Of a stretch of 64,000 nt of DNA, positions 41,267 through 50,883 are shown piece after piece. This stretch comes from Streptomyces sp. NBC_01465. Its GTDB lineage: Bacteria > Actinomycetota > Actinomycetes > Streptomycetales > Streptomycetaceae. Each line of letters opens with the position of its first letter. The first letter of the stretch is position 1. The position numbers and the translations under genes were made by a program. Below the pieces are notes generated by a model. It did not search any database and was not told the origin of the DNA. It saw nothing but the letters and a program-made list of their open reading frames with translations. The stretch covers positions 3,968,001 through 4,032,000 of the forward strand of contig NZ_CP109467.1 of the NCBI RefSeq assembly GCF_036227325.1, in the 5' to 3' direction.

Positions 41267-42136
41267 ATGGCTGTAGCTCAGCTTATCTTCAGCGCCCCCA
41301 CGTCCGCCCACCCCCTGGCCAACCCCGGCTACGGGAAGCGCAGCGCGCCCGCCCAGAACCCCTCCGGTGACGACGACTTCGCCGGATTGACGCCGCTGGC
41401 TCGGGCCCTCGGTGCGTACATCGACCAGCTTCCCGACGGTGCAGCGATGGGCATCAAGGCGCTCGCCTCCCAGCTTCCGCACGGGCAGGCTGCAATCTCC
41501 ACCGCCCTCAACTGCCTGTCCCAGGGCGGGTACTTGCGGCGCGTGCAGGAGCTGCTGGACGGCGGCACCCGGTGGGTGACCAGGACCTACTTCAGCCGTA
41601 CCGCCCGCGTCGACGCGTGGTGGAAGGCGTGGCTGGGCGGGCTCGACATGAACTCTTGGCAGGAGGAACCAGTGGTGAAGGTTCAGCAGCGGAAGAAGGA
41701 CCAGGAGCAGGAGCCTTCGCGGGCCTACGTCCTGCTCGCGACGCTCCATCTCGCCGACCGGCGGCTCGCCCTCTCCGCGAAGGACTGCGAGCGGCTGGCG
41801 CCCCTGGTCGAGCGGTGGTTCGAGCGCGGCGCGGACGAGGACCGGATCCGGGCCGAGATGACCGCGCTGCTGCCGCCCGAGGTCAAGATCCCGGGGATGT
41901 TCGTCGCCCGCCGCCTCACGGACAAGCTCCCGCCCGCGCCCCGGGCGGAGTCCGCGCGCCCTGCCGTACGGCGCATGATGCTCTGCACGCAGTGCGAGAA
42001 CCCGGGCGAGCCCGACGCCCTGCCGGGCGGGCTCTGCGCCGAGTGCCGCGAGGCGCCGGTTGCCATGGACGCGGGGCTCGCGGAGGCGAACGTACGGGCG
42101 CTCGCGGCCGAGGTGCGCAAGGGGATGCGAGCGTGA
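41267..42136 (+). CDS. helix-turn-helix protein with C-terminal Cys4 motif
   Basis: A 289-residue protein. A winged-helix-like region (residues 40-110: LGAYIDQLPDGAAMGIKALA, QAAISTALNCLSQGGYLRRV) resembles the MarR/GntR plan. A middle helical region follows, and near the end CTQCENPG...CAECR gives four Cys for a zinc site. The type is widespread in Streptomyces mobile or accessory loci. GAGGAG precedes the ATG. DNA-binding is likely; the role is not known. Confidence 0.8.
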   Translation: MAVAQLIFSAPTSAHPLANPGYGKRSAPAQNPSGDDDFAGLTPLARALGAYIDQLPDGAAMGIKALASQLPHGQAAISTALNCLSQGGYLRRVQELLDGGTRWVTRTYFSRTARVDAWWKAWLGGLDMNSWQEEPVVKVQQRKKDQEQEPSRAYVLLATLHLADRRLALSAKDCERLAPLVERWFERGADEDRIRAEMTALLPPEVKIPGMFVARRLTDKLPPAPRAESARPAVRRMMLCTQCENPGEPDALPGGLCAECREAPVAMDAGLAEANVRALAAEVRKGMRA

Positions 42137-42207
42137 GCGCGATGTCGGTGGGGCGGACTAGCCTGGCAGCAGGTCGTGAGTCGTGCCGGGAGCAGAGGGG
42201 CCAGAAC

Positions 42208-42561
42208 ATGAGCGCACAGCAGATGGCACACGGTGACGCCCTCATCGCCAAGCCGGAGCTGAAGCTCCGTGCGCTGCGCGAAGCCGTGGCCAAGGTGGCG
42301 CCGTCTCGGCTCTCCGAGTTCTTCGAGGAGATGCAGGCTGCGTTCGAGCGCGCCGAGGAGGCCGAGAGTTTCGGCCCCATCCGGCTCTTCCACATCCGTT
42401 GGGGTGTGGAGGTCGAGATCGCACGCCACCCGGAGACACTGCGTCGGCTGCGTACGGCCGAGCAAGCGATGAACAGCGACGACGCCGACGTGCGGCAGAC
42501 GGCGGTCGACGAGATCGGGGAGATCGTGCGGGCTGCTCACCGCGAGGTGGAGGGTGGCTGA
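42208..42561 (+). CDS. DUF6247 protein, candidate antitoxin
   Basis: A 117-residue helical protein (ALREAVAKVAPSRLSEFFEEM, FGPIRLFHIRWGVEVEIARH). It fits the DUF6247 family of actinobacteria. Overlap with the next gene by 8 nt and the small sizes suggest a toxin-antitoxin layout with the antitoxin first. AGAGGGG precedes the ATG. Confidence 0.72.
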   Translation: MSAQQMAHGDALIAKPELKLRALREAVAKVAPSRLSEFFEEMQAAFERAEEAESFGPIRLFHIRWGVEVEIARHPETLRRLRTAEQAMNSDDADVRQTAVDEIGEIVRAAHREVEGG

Positions 42562-42811
42562 GTGGCACTGGGAGCTGTTCCGGGACGACACGCTGGAGGG
42601 GCTGCCTCATGAGGCCGTCACCGCGGTAAAGCAGCTGATGGAGCAGATCACCACGCGCGAATCCATGATCTTCCTCGATGGCGCGTCATACACCGGCGAC
42701 AACCCGCCATCGCGCACGGAAGCCACCAATCCGCTCATGGTGAACTACCTGACCGATGTTCGCGGTGAGCGTGTGGTGCTCATCCAGGTGACCTGGAACG
42801 GCACGGGTTAA
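42554..42811 (+). CDS. RelE-like small protein, candidate toxin
   Basis: An 85-residue protein with the RelE/ParE-like order: N-terminal strand, helix rich in basic/acidic residues (EAVTAVKQLMEQITTRES) and C-terminal strand pair ending RVVLIQVTWN. Typical catalytic Arg residues are few, so activity is uncertain. GTG start inside the DUF6247 gene; translationally coupled. It may be an mRNA interferase-like toxin. Confidence 0.65.
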   Translation: MAEWHWELFRDDTLEGLPHEAVTAVKQLMEQITTRESMIFLDGASYTGDNPPSRTEATNPLMVNYLTDVRGERVVLIQVTWNGTG

Positions 42812-42971
42812 CGGCCGCTGTCTGCCGTCCTTCGGCAAGTCTGAGAACGGGAACGGTGAGCGCCCGGCCCGCCCCATAGGGCGCTCGATATGCCGGAAGC
42901 GACACGGGATGGAATGCTCGGTTTCGTACGGGAATGCCCCCTGAGCCGTCGCCCCAGAGGACCGAGAGCCC

Positions 42972-43547
42972 ATGTCCACACCGCCCAGCAGCGGCCACGC
43001 CAACCCGGCCCCCCTCGGCCTCGCCGCCTTCGCGCTCACCACCTTCTGTCTCTCCATGTTCAATTCGGGCGTCATCAACGACGGCGCCCTCGAAGCCGTC
43101 GTCCTGCCCCTCGCCCTCTTCTACGGCGGGCTCGCCCAATTCGCCGCCGGGCTCCTGGAGTTCAAGCGCGGCAATACCTTCGGGCTCACCGCCTTCACCT
43201 CGTACGGCGCCTTCTGGATGGCCTTCGCCGGGTACGTGAAGTTCGTCGTCCCCGGGCTCGACCCCGCCCACGCCCACACCGCCACCGGGCTCTTCCTGAT
43301 CGCCTGGTTCGTCTTCACCCTCTATATGACGGCCGCCGCGACCACCCTCGACAAGGCCACCCTCGCCGTCTTCGTGACGCTGACCGTCACCTTCCTCTTC
43401 CTCGCGCTCGGCGCGTTCACCGAGACCACCGCCCTCACCCGCATCGGCGGCTGGCTCGGGCTGCTCACCGCGCTCTTCGCCTGGTACGCGTCATTCGCCG
43501 GCGTCGTCAACGAGACCCGGGAGCGGAAGATCATTCCCGTCGGCTGA
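42972..43547 (+). CDS. GPR1/FUN34/YaaH (SatP-type) acetate/succinate transporter
   Basis: A 191-residue protein with six helices. The family signature NPAPLGLAAF is near the N-terminus, and further conserved parts are FYGGLAQFAAGLLEFKRGNTF and the late GGWLGLLTALFAWY. It mediates acetate or succinate movement across the cytoplasmic membrane. Monocistronic, followed 46 bases later by corA. Confidence 0.92.
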   Translation: MSTPPSSGHANPAPLGLAAFALTTFCLSMFNSGVINDGALEAVVLPLALFYGGLAQFAAGLLEFKRGNTFGLTAFTSYGAFWMAFAGYVKFVVPGLDPAHAHTATGLFLIAWFVFTLYMTAAATTLDKATLAVFVTLTVTFLFLALGAFTETTALTRIGGWLGLLTALFAWYASFAGVVNETRERKIIPVG

Positions 43548-43593
43548 GGCCCCCGTATCTCGCCCCTACTCCGTCCGGTGGCACACTGCCCGG

Positions 43594-44682
43594 ATGCCGC
43601 TCATCAGCAATCTCCGTCGCGCGATGCGCCGGGCGTACCACCGCACGGTCGACCTCAGCCACCCCGCGCGCTCACCCCTGGGCAGCGCCGTCGTCAACTG
43701 TGTGGTCTACCAGGACGGCGAGCGGCAGCCCGGCGACTGCCCCGCCGGCGAGGCGATACGGCGCGTCCGCAAGGCCGGGCAGGGGTTCGTCTGGATCGGG
43801 CTTCATGAGCCGGACGAAGCCGAACTCACCGAGCTCGCCGGGCTGTTCGGGCTGCACCCCCTCTCCGTCGAGGACGCGCTGCGCCCGCACCCCCGGCCCA
43901 AGATCGAGGCGTACGACGGGACGCTGTTCGCCGTCTTCAAGACCGTCGGCTACGTGGAGCACGAGGAGCTGACCACCACCAGCGAGGTCGTCGACACCGG
44001 CGAGGTCGTCGTCTTCGCCGGGCCCGATTTCGTGATCACCGTCCGGCGCGGGCGCCACGGCTCCCTCGGCCCCCTCCGCGAGGCCCTCGAAGCCTCCCCC
44101 GAGCAGCTCGCGAAGGGGCCCGCCTCGGTCCTGCACGCCATCGCCGACCTCGTCATCGAGGGGTACGCGGACGTCGCCGACGCCGTCCAGGACGACATCG
44201 ACGGCGTCGAGACGGCCGTCTTCGCCCAGGCCGCGGGGCACGGCGACGCGGGCAGCATCTACCAGCTCAAGCGCGAACTCCTCGAATTCAAGCGGGCGGT
44301 GGCCCCCCTCGACCGCCCCCTGCAGAAGCTCATCGCCCAGCCGATGCCACTGATCGGCCCCGACATCCAGGCGTACTTCCGCGACATCGCGGGCCGCCTC
44401 GCCCGCATCACCGAGCAGCTCGCCTCCTACGACGCGCTCCTCGACTCGATACTCCAGGCGCACCTCGCGCAGGTCACGGTCGCGCAGAACGAGGACATGC
44501 GGAAGATCACCGCCTGGGCGTCGATCGTCGCCGTACCGACCATGGTCTGCGGCGTGTACGGCATGAACTTCGACCACATGCCCGAGCTGCGCTGGACGTA
44601 CGGCTATCCCGCCGTGATGACCCTGATGGCGGTCGGCTGCTTCCTGCTGTACCGCGGCTTCAAGCGCAACGGCTGGCTCTGA
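43594..44682 (+). CDS. corA: CorA-family magnesium/cobalt transporter
   Basis: A 362-residue divalent-metal channel. The long N-terminal cytosolic alpha/beta domain is followed by the stalk helix and two C-terminal membrane helices. The selectivity filter YGMNFDHMPEL and the basic end FKRNGWL are intact. It acts as a pentamer for Mg2+ uptake. It contrasts with the mini-CorA-like protein at 18.1-18.5 kb. Confidence 0.93.
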   Translation: MPLISNLRRAMRRAYHRTVDLSHPARSPLGSAVVNCVVYQDGERQPGDCPAGEAIRRVRKAGQGFVWIGLHEPDEAELTELAGLFGLHPLSVEDALRPHPRPKIEAYDGTLFAVFKTVGYVEHEELTTTSEVVDTGEVVVFAGPDFVITVRRGRHGSLGPLREALEASPEQLAKGPASVLHAIADLVIEGYADVADAVQDDIDGVETAVFAQAAGHGDAGSIYQLKRELLEFKRAVAPLDRPLQKLIAQPMPLIGPDIQAYFRDIAGRLARITEQLASYDALLDSILQAHLAQVTVAQNEDMRKITAWASIVAVPTMVCGVYGMNFDHMPELRWTYGYPAVMTLMAVGCFLLYRGFKRNGWL

Positions 44683-44694
44683 CCCCGTCCCCGC

Positions 44695-45261
44695 TCACGC
44701 CGCCGCATGCGCCAGCGGCCTGCTCCACGCCTCGTACAGCAGCGCGCTCTGCGTCCCCTGCGCATCGGGCTGTACGTCGCCGAACCGCGCCCAGCCCCAC
44801 TCCCGCAGCGCACTCCGCACGGGGACGTTCGCCGGCTCCACCAGGGCCGCGACCAGCGTCGCGCGCGTGCGGATCAGCAGCTGGTCGACGAGGCGGGTGG
44901 CGATCTGGCGGCGCCGGAAGGCGGGCAGCACCATCAGTTCGGCGAGGACGAAGACATGGCCCGAGGCGGTCAACTCCTCGACGTTGACCGGGAGTCCGCC
45001 CCGGAAGCCGTGCCAGAGATCGCCGCCGCGCTCCAGTACGTACCCGTAGGCGCAGCCCGCGAGCGCGTGCCCGTCGGCGACCATCATGTCGAAGCCGGGG
45101 CGCTGCACGTCCTCGGCGAACCGCCGCAGGAAGTCCTGCCGGTCGTGGTACTCCTCGCCGGGCGCGCGCCGGTACGCCTCGACGTAGGTGTCGGCGACGG
45201 CCTCCCGTTGCTGCTCCGCCTGCCAGCGGGTCAGCCGCCGCATGAAGACCTCTGCTGCCAT
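44695..45261 (-). CDS. GNAT-family N-acetyltransferase
   Basis: A 188-residue enzyme. The acetyl-CoA pyrophosphate-binding motif is in FVLAELMVLPAFRRRQIATRL (R-R-x-Q-I-A). The final W-G-W-A-R-F-G core strand is present. The substrate is unknown. GGAGGGA precedes the ATG. Convergent with corA with 12 nt between stops. Confidence 0.88.
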   Translation of the reverse strand: MAAEVFMRRLTRWQAEQQREAVADTYVEAYRRAPGEEYHDRQDFLRRFAEDVQRPGFDMMVADGHALAGCAYGYVLERGGDLWHGFRGGLPVNVEELTASGHVFVLAELMVLPAFRRRQIATRLVDQLLIRTRATLVAALVEPANVPVRSALREWGWARFGDVQPDAQGTQSALLYEAWSRPLAHAAA

Positions 45262-45379
45262 GGGTCCCTCCCCCTCGTTCCTCTCCCATCGTCGCAGTGC
45301 GATGCGGGCAGGGATAGGTGGCCCGCCGTACGGCCTCCCCCGGCGTGCGGCGGCCGCGACCATGCCGTCCCCTGGTGAC

Positions 45380-46645
45380 ATGACGGCGGACGAGACAGAG
45401 AACACCACCGAGCTCACCCGGCTGCGCGCCAGGGTCGCCGAGCTGGAGCAGCGGCCCGTGCACCACCGGGTGCGGTCCACCTTCGCCGTCGTCCTGATCG
45501 TCCTGGCCGCGATCCTGACCCCCCTCGCTGCCGTCGCCGTCTGGACGAGCGACGAGATCGGGGACACCGACCGCTATGTGGCGACGATGGCTCCGCTCGC
45601 CTCCGACCCGGACATCCAGGCGGGCGTCACCAACCGCGTGACCAACGCCGTCATGGAGCACGTGGACGTCAACGGGCTGCTGAGCGAGGTCGCGCCCGCC
45701 GACCGGCCCAAGCTCGACCTGCTGATCTCCCAGGTCGGCAAGCCGCTCACCTCCGGGCTGACGAGCTTCGTCCACAGCACAGTGGAAAGGTTCGTGTCGA
45801 GCGACGCCTTCGCCACCATCTGGACCGGCCTCAACCGGGCCGCGCACACCGCCGTCGACAAGGCCCTGACCAGCGACAACGGCAACAAGGTCACCATCGA
45901 TCTGGCACCGGTGATCGACAAGGTCAAGACGCAGCTCGTCGACGACGGGCTGAACATCGCCTCGAAGATCCCCGAGGTCCACACCAGCTTCACCGTCGTG
46001 GACTCCGACGCCGTCGGCAAGGCCCGCACCGGTTTCCGGCTGCTGCAGATCATGGGCGTCTGGCTGCCGGTCGTCGTCGTCCTGCTCGCGGTCGGCGGAG
46101 TGCTGCTCGCCGTCCGCAGGCGGCGCGCGGCGATCACCGCCGCGCTGCTGATCGCCGCCGGTGCGCTGGTCCTGGGGCTCGGCCTGGTGATCTTCCGCAG
46201 CCTGTACCTCGACAAGCTCCCGGAGACGGTCTCGCAGCCCGCCGCGGCCGCCGTCTACAACACCCTGGTGGAGTTCCTCCGTACGTCGGTCCGCATGGTC
46301 GCCGTGCTCGGCGCGGTCGTCGCGCTCGGCGCCTGGCTGACGGGACCCGGCCGCTGGGCGGCGCGGGCCCGCGAGATGTGGTCGGGCGGGATCGGTGCCG
46401 TACAGAGCGCGGCGAACCTGGACACCGGGGCGGCCGGACAGTGGATGCGTGCGAAGAAGACCTGGCTGAACTGGGGTGTTGTCGCCGTCGCGGTCGTCGT
46501 CTTCCTCCTGTGGAGCCATCCGACGGGCCTGGTCGTGCTGGTGATCGCCCTGCTGACGCTGCTCGCGCTCGCGCTGGTGGAGTTCCTCGCGGCGGATCCG
46601 GAGGCCCCGGTCACCAGTCCGCACGAACAGCCGCAAAATGCATAA
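45380..46645 (+). CDS. integral membrane protein with large extracellular domain (paralogue A)
   Basis: A 421-residue protein. It has an N-terminal coiled coil (TRLRARVAELEQRP), helix 1, an outside domain of about 200 residues containing GDTDRYVATMAPLASDP and AAHTAVDKAL, then three to four helices. A shorter paralogue at 52.4 kb shares the same order. Function unknown. A second in-frame ATG six codons upstream is possible. Confidence 0.8.
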   Translation: MTADETENTTELTRLRARVAELEQRPVHHRVRSTFAVVLIVLAAILTPLAAVAVWTSDEIGDTDRYVATMAPLASDPDIQAGVTNRVTNAVMEHVDVNGLLSEVAPADRPKLDLLISQVGKPLTSGLTSFVHSTVERFVSSDAFATIWTGLNRAAHTAVDKALTSDNGNKVTIDLAPVIDKVKTQLVDDGLNIASKIPEVHTSFTVVDSDAVGKARTGFRLLQIMGVWLPVVVVLLAVGGVLLAVRRRRAAITAALLIAAGALVLGLGLVIFRSLYLDKLPETVSQPAAAAVYNTLVEFLRTSVRMVAVLGAVVALGAWLTGPGRWAARAREMWSGGIGAVQSAANLDTGAAGQWMRAKKTWLNWGVVAVAVVVFLLWSHPTGLVVLVIALLTLLALALVEFLAADPEAPVTSPHEQPQNA

Positions 46646-46674
46646 ATGCCTCAACTCGGTTGTACTGAGGGACT

Positions 46675-48501
46675 ATGAGCACCCTTCCTTCCTTCGCTGA
46701 CACCACCGACTTCACCAACGCCGACCGCGGTTTCATCACCGCCCTGGCACCCGCAGTGGTCACGAACTCGGAAGGCCGCGTCGTCTGGGACAACGACGCC
46801 TACGGCTTCCTCTCCGCCGAGTGCCCCGACACCGCCCACCCCAGCCTCTGGCGCCAGGCCCAGCTCCTCGTGAAGCAGGGCCTGTACGAGGTCACCGAGG
46901 GGATCTACCAGGTCCGCGGCCTGGACCTGTCCAACATGACGATCGTCGAGGGCGACACCGGCGTCATCGTCATCGACCCGCTCATCTCCAACGAGTGCGC
47001 GGCCGCGGCCCTCGCCCTCTACCGCGGCGAGCGCGGCGACCGCCCCGTCACCGGCGTCATCTACACGCACTCGCACGGCGACCACTTCGGCGGCGTCCGC
47101 GGCGTACTCCCCGAGGACTTCAGCGCCGTCCCGATCCTCGCCCCCGAAGGCTTCCTGGAGCACGCGGTCTCCGAGAACGTGTACGCGGGCAACGCGATGA
47201 CCCGCCGCGCGATCTACATGTACGGCGACCGGCTGGCCAAGTCCCCCGAGGGCCACATCGGCGCAGGCCTGGGCATGACCACCTCGACCGGCACCACCAG
47301 CCTGGTCGCCCCGACGGTCGACATCACGCACACCGGGCAGGAGGAGACGGTCGACGGCGTACGGATCGTCTTCCAGGTCACGCCCGGCACCGAGGCCCCG
47401 GCCGAGATGAACTTCCACTTCCCCGACCGCCGGGCCCTGTGCATGGCCGAGAACGCCACGCACAACATGCACAACATCCTGACGCTGCGCGGCGCCGTCG
47501 TCCGCGACTCCCGCGTCTGGGCCCACTACCTCGACGAGGCCATCGGCCTCTTCGCCGAGGGCTCCGACGTCGCCTTCGCCTCGCACCACTGGCCGACCTG
47601 GGGCAAGCAGGAGATCGTCACCTTCCTGGCCCAGCAGCGCGACCTGTACGCGTACATGCACGACCAGACGCTGCGGATGCTGAACTCGGGCCTCACCGGC
47701 CTGGAGATCGCCGAGCAGATGGAGCTGCCCCCGGCGCTGGAGAACAACTGGCACACGCGCGGCTACTACGGCTCGCTCAGCCACAACGTGAAGGCCATCT
47801 ACCAGCGCTACATGGGCTGGTTCGACGGCAATCCGTCCCACCTCTGGGAGCACCCGCCGGTCGACAACGCCAAGCGCTACGTCGACTGCATGGGCGGCAC
47901 CGACGCGGTCGTCACCAAGGCGGCCCGCTACACCGCCGACGGCGATCTCCGGTTCGCGGCAACCCTGTTGGGCCACGCCGTCTTCGCCGAGCCGGACCAC
48001 GCCGCCGCCCGCGAGGCGCTCGCCGCCGTCTACACCAAGCTCGGCCACGGCTCGGAGAACGGTCCCTGGCGCAACTTCTACCTGACCGGCGCCAAGGAGC
48101 TGAAGTCGGGCCCCGAGAAGATCACCCTGAACATGGCGGGCCCGGAGATGGTGATGGCCCTCACCGTCGAGCAGCTCATCGACTCCCTCGCGGTACGGGT
48201 CAACGGCCCGCGCGCCTGGGACCTGGACCTCACCGTCGACTGGGTGTTCACCGACCTCAACTCCCGCCACCGGCTGACGCTGTCCAACGGCGCGCTCACC
48301 CACCTCGGTCACGAGGCGGCGGCCCCGGTGACGGGCGGCCCGGCCGCCCTCACGCTGACGTTCACCAAGGCGCAGCTGGTCGGCATGCTGGCCGGCCGCG
48401 GTCTCGACGGGATCACGACCGAGGGCGACCCGCAGGTGCTCGGGCAGCTCATGTCCGTACTGGACGAGCCCGACAAGGCGTTCGCGATCGTCACGCCGTG
48501 A
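46675..48501 (+). CDS. alkyl/aryl-sulfatase (SdsA1-like metallo-beta-lactamase fold)
   Basis: A 608-residue type III alkylsulfatase. The metal site THSHGDHFGG is near residue 125, followed by AENATHNMHN and the later DEA motif. The C-terminal half has the SCP2-like domain of SdsA1. It hydrolyses alkyl sulfates such as dodecyl sulfate to alcohol and sulfate. No signal peptide is seen, so it is predicted to be cytosolic. TGAGGGA precedes the ATG; the stop overlaps the SulP GTG start. Confidence 0.93.
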   Translation: MSTLPSFADTTDFTNADRGFITALAPAVVTNSEGRVVWDNDAYGFLSAECPDTAHPSLWRQAQLLVKQGLYEVTEGIYQVRGLDLSNMTIVEGDTGVIVIDPLISNECAAAALALYRGERGDRPVTGVIYTHSHGDHFGGVRGVLPEDFSAVPILAPEGFLEHAVSENVYAGNAMTRRAIYMYGDRLAKSPEGHIGAGLGMTTSTGTTSLVAPTVDITHTGQEETVDGVRIVFQVTPGTEAPAEMNFHFPDRRALCMAENATHNMHNILTLRGAVVRDSRVWAHYLDEAIGLFAEGSDVAFASHHWPTWGKQEIVTFLAQQRDLYAYMHDQTLRMLNSGLTGLEIAEQMELPPALENNWHTRGYYGSLSHNVKAIYQRYMGWFDGNPSHLWEHPPVDNAKRYVDCMGGTDAVVTKAARYTADGDLRFAATLLGHAVFAEPDHAAAREALAAVYTKLGHGSENGPWRNFYLTGAKELKSGPEKITLNMAGPEMVMALTVEQLIDSLAVRVNGPRAWDLDLTVDWVFTDLNSRHRLTLSNGALTHLGHEAAAPVTGGPAALTLTFTKAQLVGMLAGRGLDGITTEGDPQVLGQLMSVLDEPDKAFAIVTP

Positions 48502-50168
48502 ACCTCAAGCTCGGCCGGCCGAAAGGGTCGGACGTCTCCGCCGGCCTGGTCACCGGGCTCTTCTCCATCCCCGAAGGCATGGCCTACGCGGCGATCGGCG
48601 GCTTCAACCCCGTCACCGGCATCTACGCCGGTGTCGTGCCGACCGTCCTGGGCTCGTTCTTCGCCCGTACGGTCCTGATGGTCACCACCCTCACCTCGGC
48701 CATCGCGCTCACCTCCCAGAGTGTGATGTCCGGGGCGGGGGTGGACCCGAAGGACGGCGGGAACATCGCCACGCTCGCCGTCCTCGCCGGGCTGATCATG
48801 CTGGCGCTCGGGCTGCTGAAACTCGGCGCGGTGATGAGCTTCGTCTCCAACGCGGTGATGACCGGCTTCTCCACGGGCATCGCGCTGCAGATCATCACCG
48901 GCTCGCTCAAGGACGCCACGGGCTACAAGCCGGACGGCCACAACAAGCTCTGGCAGCTGGGCAATTGGCTCTGGTCCGCCCCCGACTGGCAGCTCGCCGC
49001 GACCCTCACCGCGCTGGCGACGGTCGCCGTCTGGGCGGTCGTACGGCTGGTGAAGCGCCTGGAGGCGGTGTCGGTCCTGGTGGCGCTGGTCGTGGTCAGC
49101 CTGGCGATCGGCATCCTCGGTACGGACGTCGAGATGGCCGGCGACATCGCGCAGATCCCCGCCGCGCTCCCCTCCTTCACCGCCCCTGATTTCGGCGTGG
49201 TCGGCGCCCTGCTGCCCGGCGCCTTCGCGGTGGCCCTCGTCGCCCTCGCCCAGGCGGCCTCGATCGGCCCAACGGTCCCCAATCCCGACGGCACGAAGTC
49301 CTCCGTCGACGGCGACTTCATCGCGCAGGGCATCGCCAACGTGGGCGGCGGCCTCTTCGGCGGACTGCCGACCGGCGGCTCCATGTCCCGTACGGGAGTT
49401 GCCGTCAGTGCCGGCGCGCGCACCCGCTGGACCGGGATCTTCGCGGGCCTGTGGCTGGCGCTCCTCGTCCTCACGCTCGGCTCGCTGGCCGAGCAGATCC
49501 CGATGCCGGTGATCGGCGGCCTGATCATCGTGATCGGCGTCGAGCTGATCCTGGGCCGCGTCAAGGACATCAAGCTGGTGCTGCGTACGTCACCGCTCTC
49601 GACGGTGGCGATGATCGCCACCTTCCTGGCGACGACCCAACTCCCGCTCCAGCAGGCGATCATCATCGGCGCGGTCCTCTCGCTCCTCCTCTACTGCGTC
49701 CAGGCCGCCCGCCAGAGCGGCCTCCGCACCCTGGAGCCGGGCCCGGACGCCACCTGGCACGTGGCCCCGCCCCCGGCCGCCATCGCACCCGGCACCGTCA
49801 CGGTCCTCTACTACGCGGGCACGTCGCTCTTCGCGGAGGCCCCGCGCATCGACGAACAGTGGCCGGACACGAGCGGCGCACGCGGCTCGGCGGTGGTCCT
49901 CGCGGTCCGGGGCGTCCCCGAAGTCCCGTCCTCCGCCGTCCTCAAGATGCTCCGCCGGTACGCGAACGACCTGCGCGCCCACGGCGGGCGCCTCTATCTG
50001 GCGGGCGTGGAACCGAAGTTGGCGCAGGTCCTGGCCAAGACGGGCCTGACGGAGGAGCTCGGCGAGGACGCGGTGGTGGAGGCGACCCCGGAGATCTTCG
50101 GCGCGCAGCGCGAAGCGGTGGCCCGGGCCGGACAGTGGGTAGCCGAACAGCGGTCGCAGTCCCTATGA
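48498..50168 (+). CDS. SulP-family inorganic anion (sulfate) transporter
   Basis: A 556-residue carrier with about 12 helices and a C-terminal STAS domain (residues about 430-550). Motifs: LFSIPEGMAYAAIGGFNPV at the start and the GGLPTGGSMSRTGVAVSAGA helix. GTG start overlapping the sulfatase stop (GTGA). The link suggests uptake of sulfate, or export of the sulfate released by the sulfatase. Confidence 0.93.
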   Translation: MNLKLGRPKGSDVSAGLVTGLFSIPEGMAYAAIGGFNPVTGIYAGVVPTVLGSFFARTVLMVTTLTSAIALTSQSVMSGAGVDPKDGGNIATLAVLAGLIMLALGLLKLGAVMSFVSNAVMTGFSTGIALQIITGSLKDATGYKPDGHNKLWQLGNWLWSAPDWQLAATLTALATVAVWAVVRLVKRLEAVSVLVALVVVSLAIGILGTDVEMAGDIAQIPAALPSFTAPDFGVVGALLPGAFAVALVALAQAASIGPTVPNPDGTKSSVDGDFIAQGIANVGGGLFGGLPTGGSMSRTGVAVSAGARTRWTGIFAGLWLALLVLTLGSLAEQIPMPVIGGLIIVIGVELILGRVKDIKLVLRTSPLSTVAMIATFLATTQLPLQQAIIIGAVLSLLLYCVQAARQSGLRTLEPGPDATWHVAPPPAAIAPGTVTVLYYAGTSLFAEAPRIDEQWPDTSGARGSAVVLAVRGVPEVPSSAVLKMLRRYANDLRAHGGRLYLAGVEPKLAQVLAKTGLTEELGEDAVVEATPEIFGAQREAVARAGQWVAEQRSQSL

Positions 50169-50232
50169 TCACGCCACCGTTCACCGTTCATGGTGGAACG
50201 GCCGGATATACGGGGACAGGGGTGGGGACCTC

Positions 50233-50883
50233 ATGTGGGGACGCAAGCGCGCGCAGACGGACGCGATCGCGGAGACGATCGTGGCGGCCGACGGCTGCTA
50301 CACGGCGCTGAGTGAGCTCAAGGACATCCTGGAGAACGAACTCCGGGCGGCAGAAGCACTGTTGGACCAGGGAGACGGCCTGCCCTCCGACGCGGTGCGC
50401 GAACAGACCACCAGCGGATGGTCGACCCTCCGCGACCTGGAGTCCCACTTCGACGACTTCCAGAACCTGCGGGACCGGATCATCACCGTGGGCAGCAAGA
50501 ACCCCGAGGCGGTCGCGGACGACCTGGAGCTGCTGGTCGAGACGGCCGACGGAATGGCCGAGGTGTCGGAGAACATCGCCGGGCTGGCCGAGTCCGTGCA
50601 GGGGATGCGGATCAAGCTGGAGCGCGTACGCGAAGACCTGGTCCCGATCCGGGAGCGCATCCACACCGCGTACGACTCCACCCTCAAGTCCCTTGCCGCC
50701 GCACCTCCTTCGGCGGCCGGGCGGTTCGCGCTGGAGGCCCGCCTCGGCGCCTTCGGGGACCGGCTCCGTGCGCTCGACGAGGGGCGGGTCACGCCCACCG
50801 CCGAACGCAAGGTCACCGATCACTACCGGGACGCGGAGGCCGATCTGGCCGCTCTGCGCGAGGAGTTGCTGGCGCTCGGCTAG
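50233..50883 (+). CDS. coiled-coil protein, unknown function
   Basis: A 216-residue soluble protein almost entirely helical, with heptad-like Leu spacing (ALSELKDILENELRAAEALL and SVQGMRIKLERVREDLVPIR). No catalytic motif. GGGTGGGGACC precedes the ATG. Convergent with the PP2C gene; the two stop codons share bases (CTAG). It may serve as a structural or adaptor protein. Confidence 0.78.
   Translation: MWGRKRAQTDAIAETIVAADGCYTALSELKDILENELRAAEALLDQGDGLPSDAVREQTTSGWSTLRDLESHFDDFQNLRDRIITVGSKNPEAVADDLELLVETADGMAEVSENIAGLAESVQGMRIKLERVREDLVPIRERIHTAYDSTLKSLAAAPPSAAGRFALEARLGAFGDRLRALDEGRVTPTAERKVTDHYRDAEADLAALREELLALG

Noticed and set aside
46821..48497. A possible very large gene upstream of and fused to the SulP carrier
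   Set aside because: The extra N-terminal part is the wrong frame of the alkylsulfatase gene; the real SulP start is the GTG overlapping the sulfatase stop.
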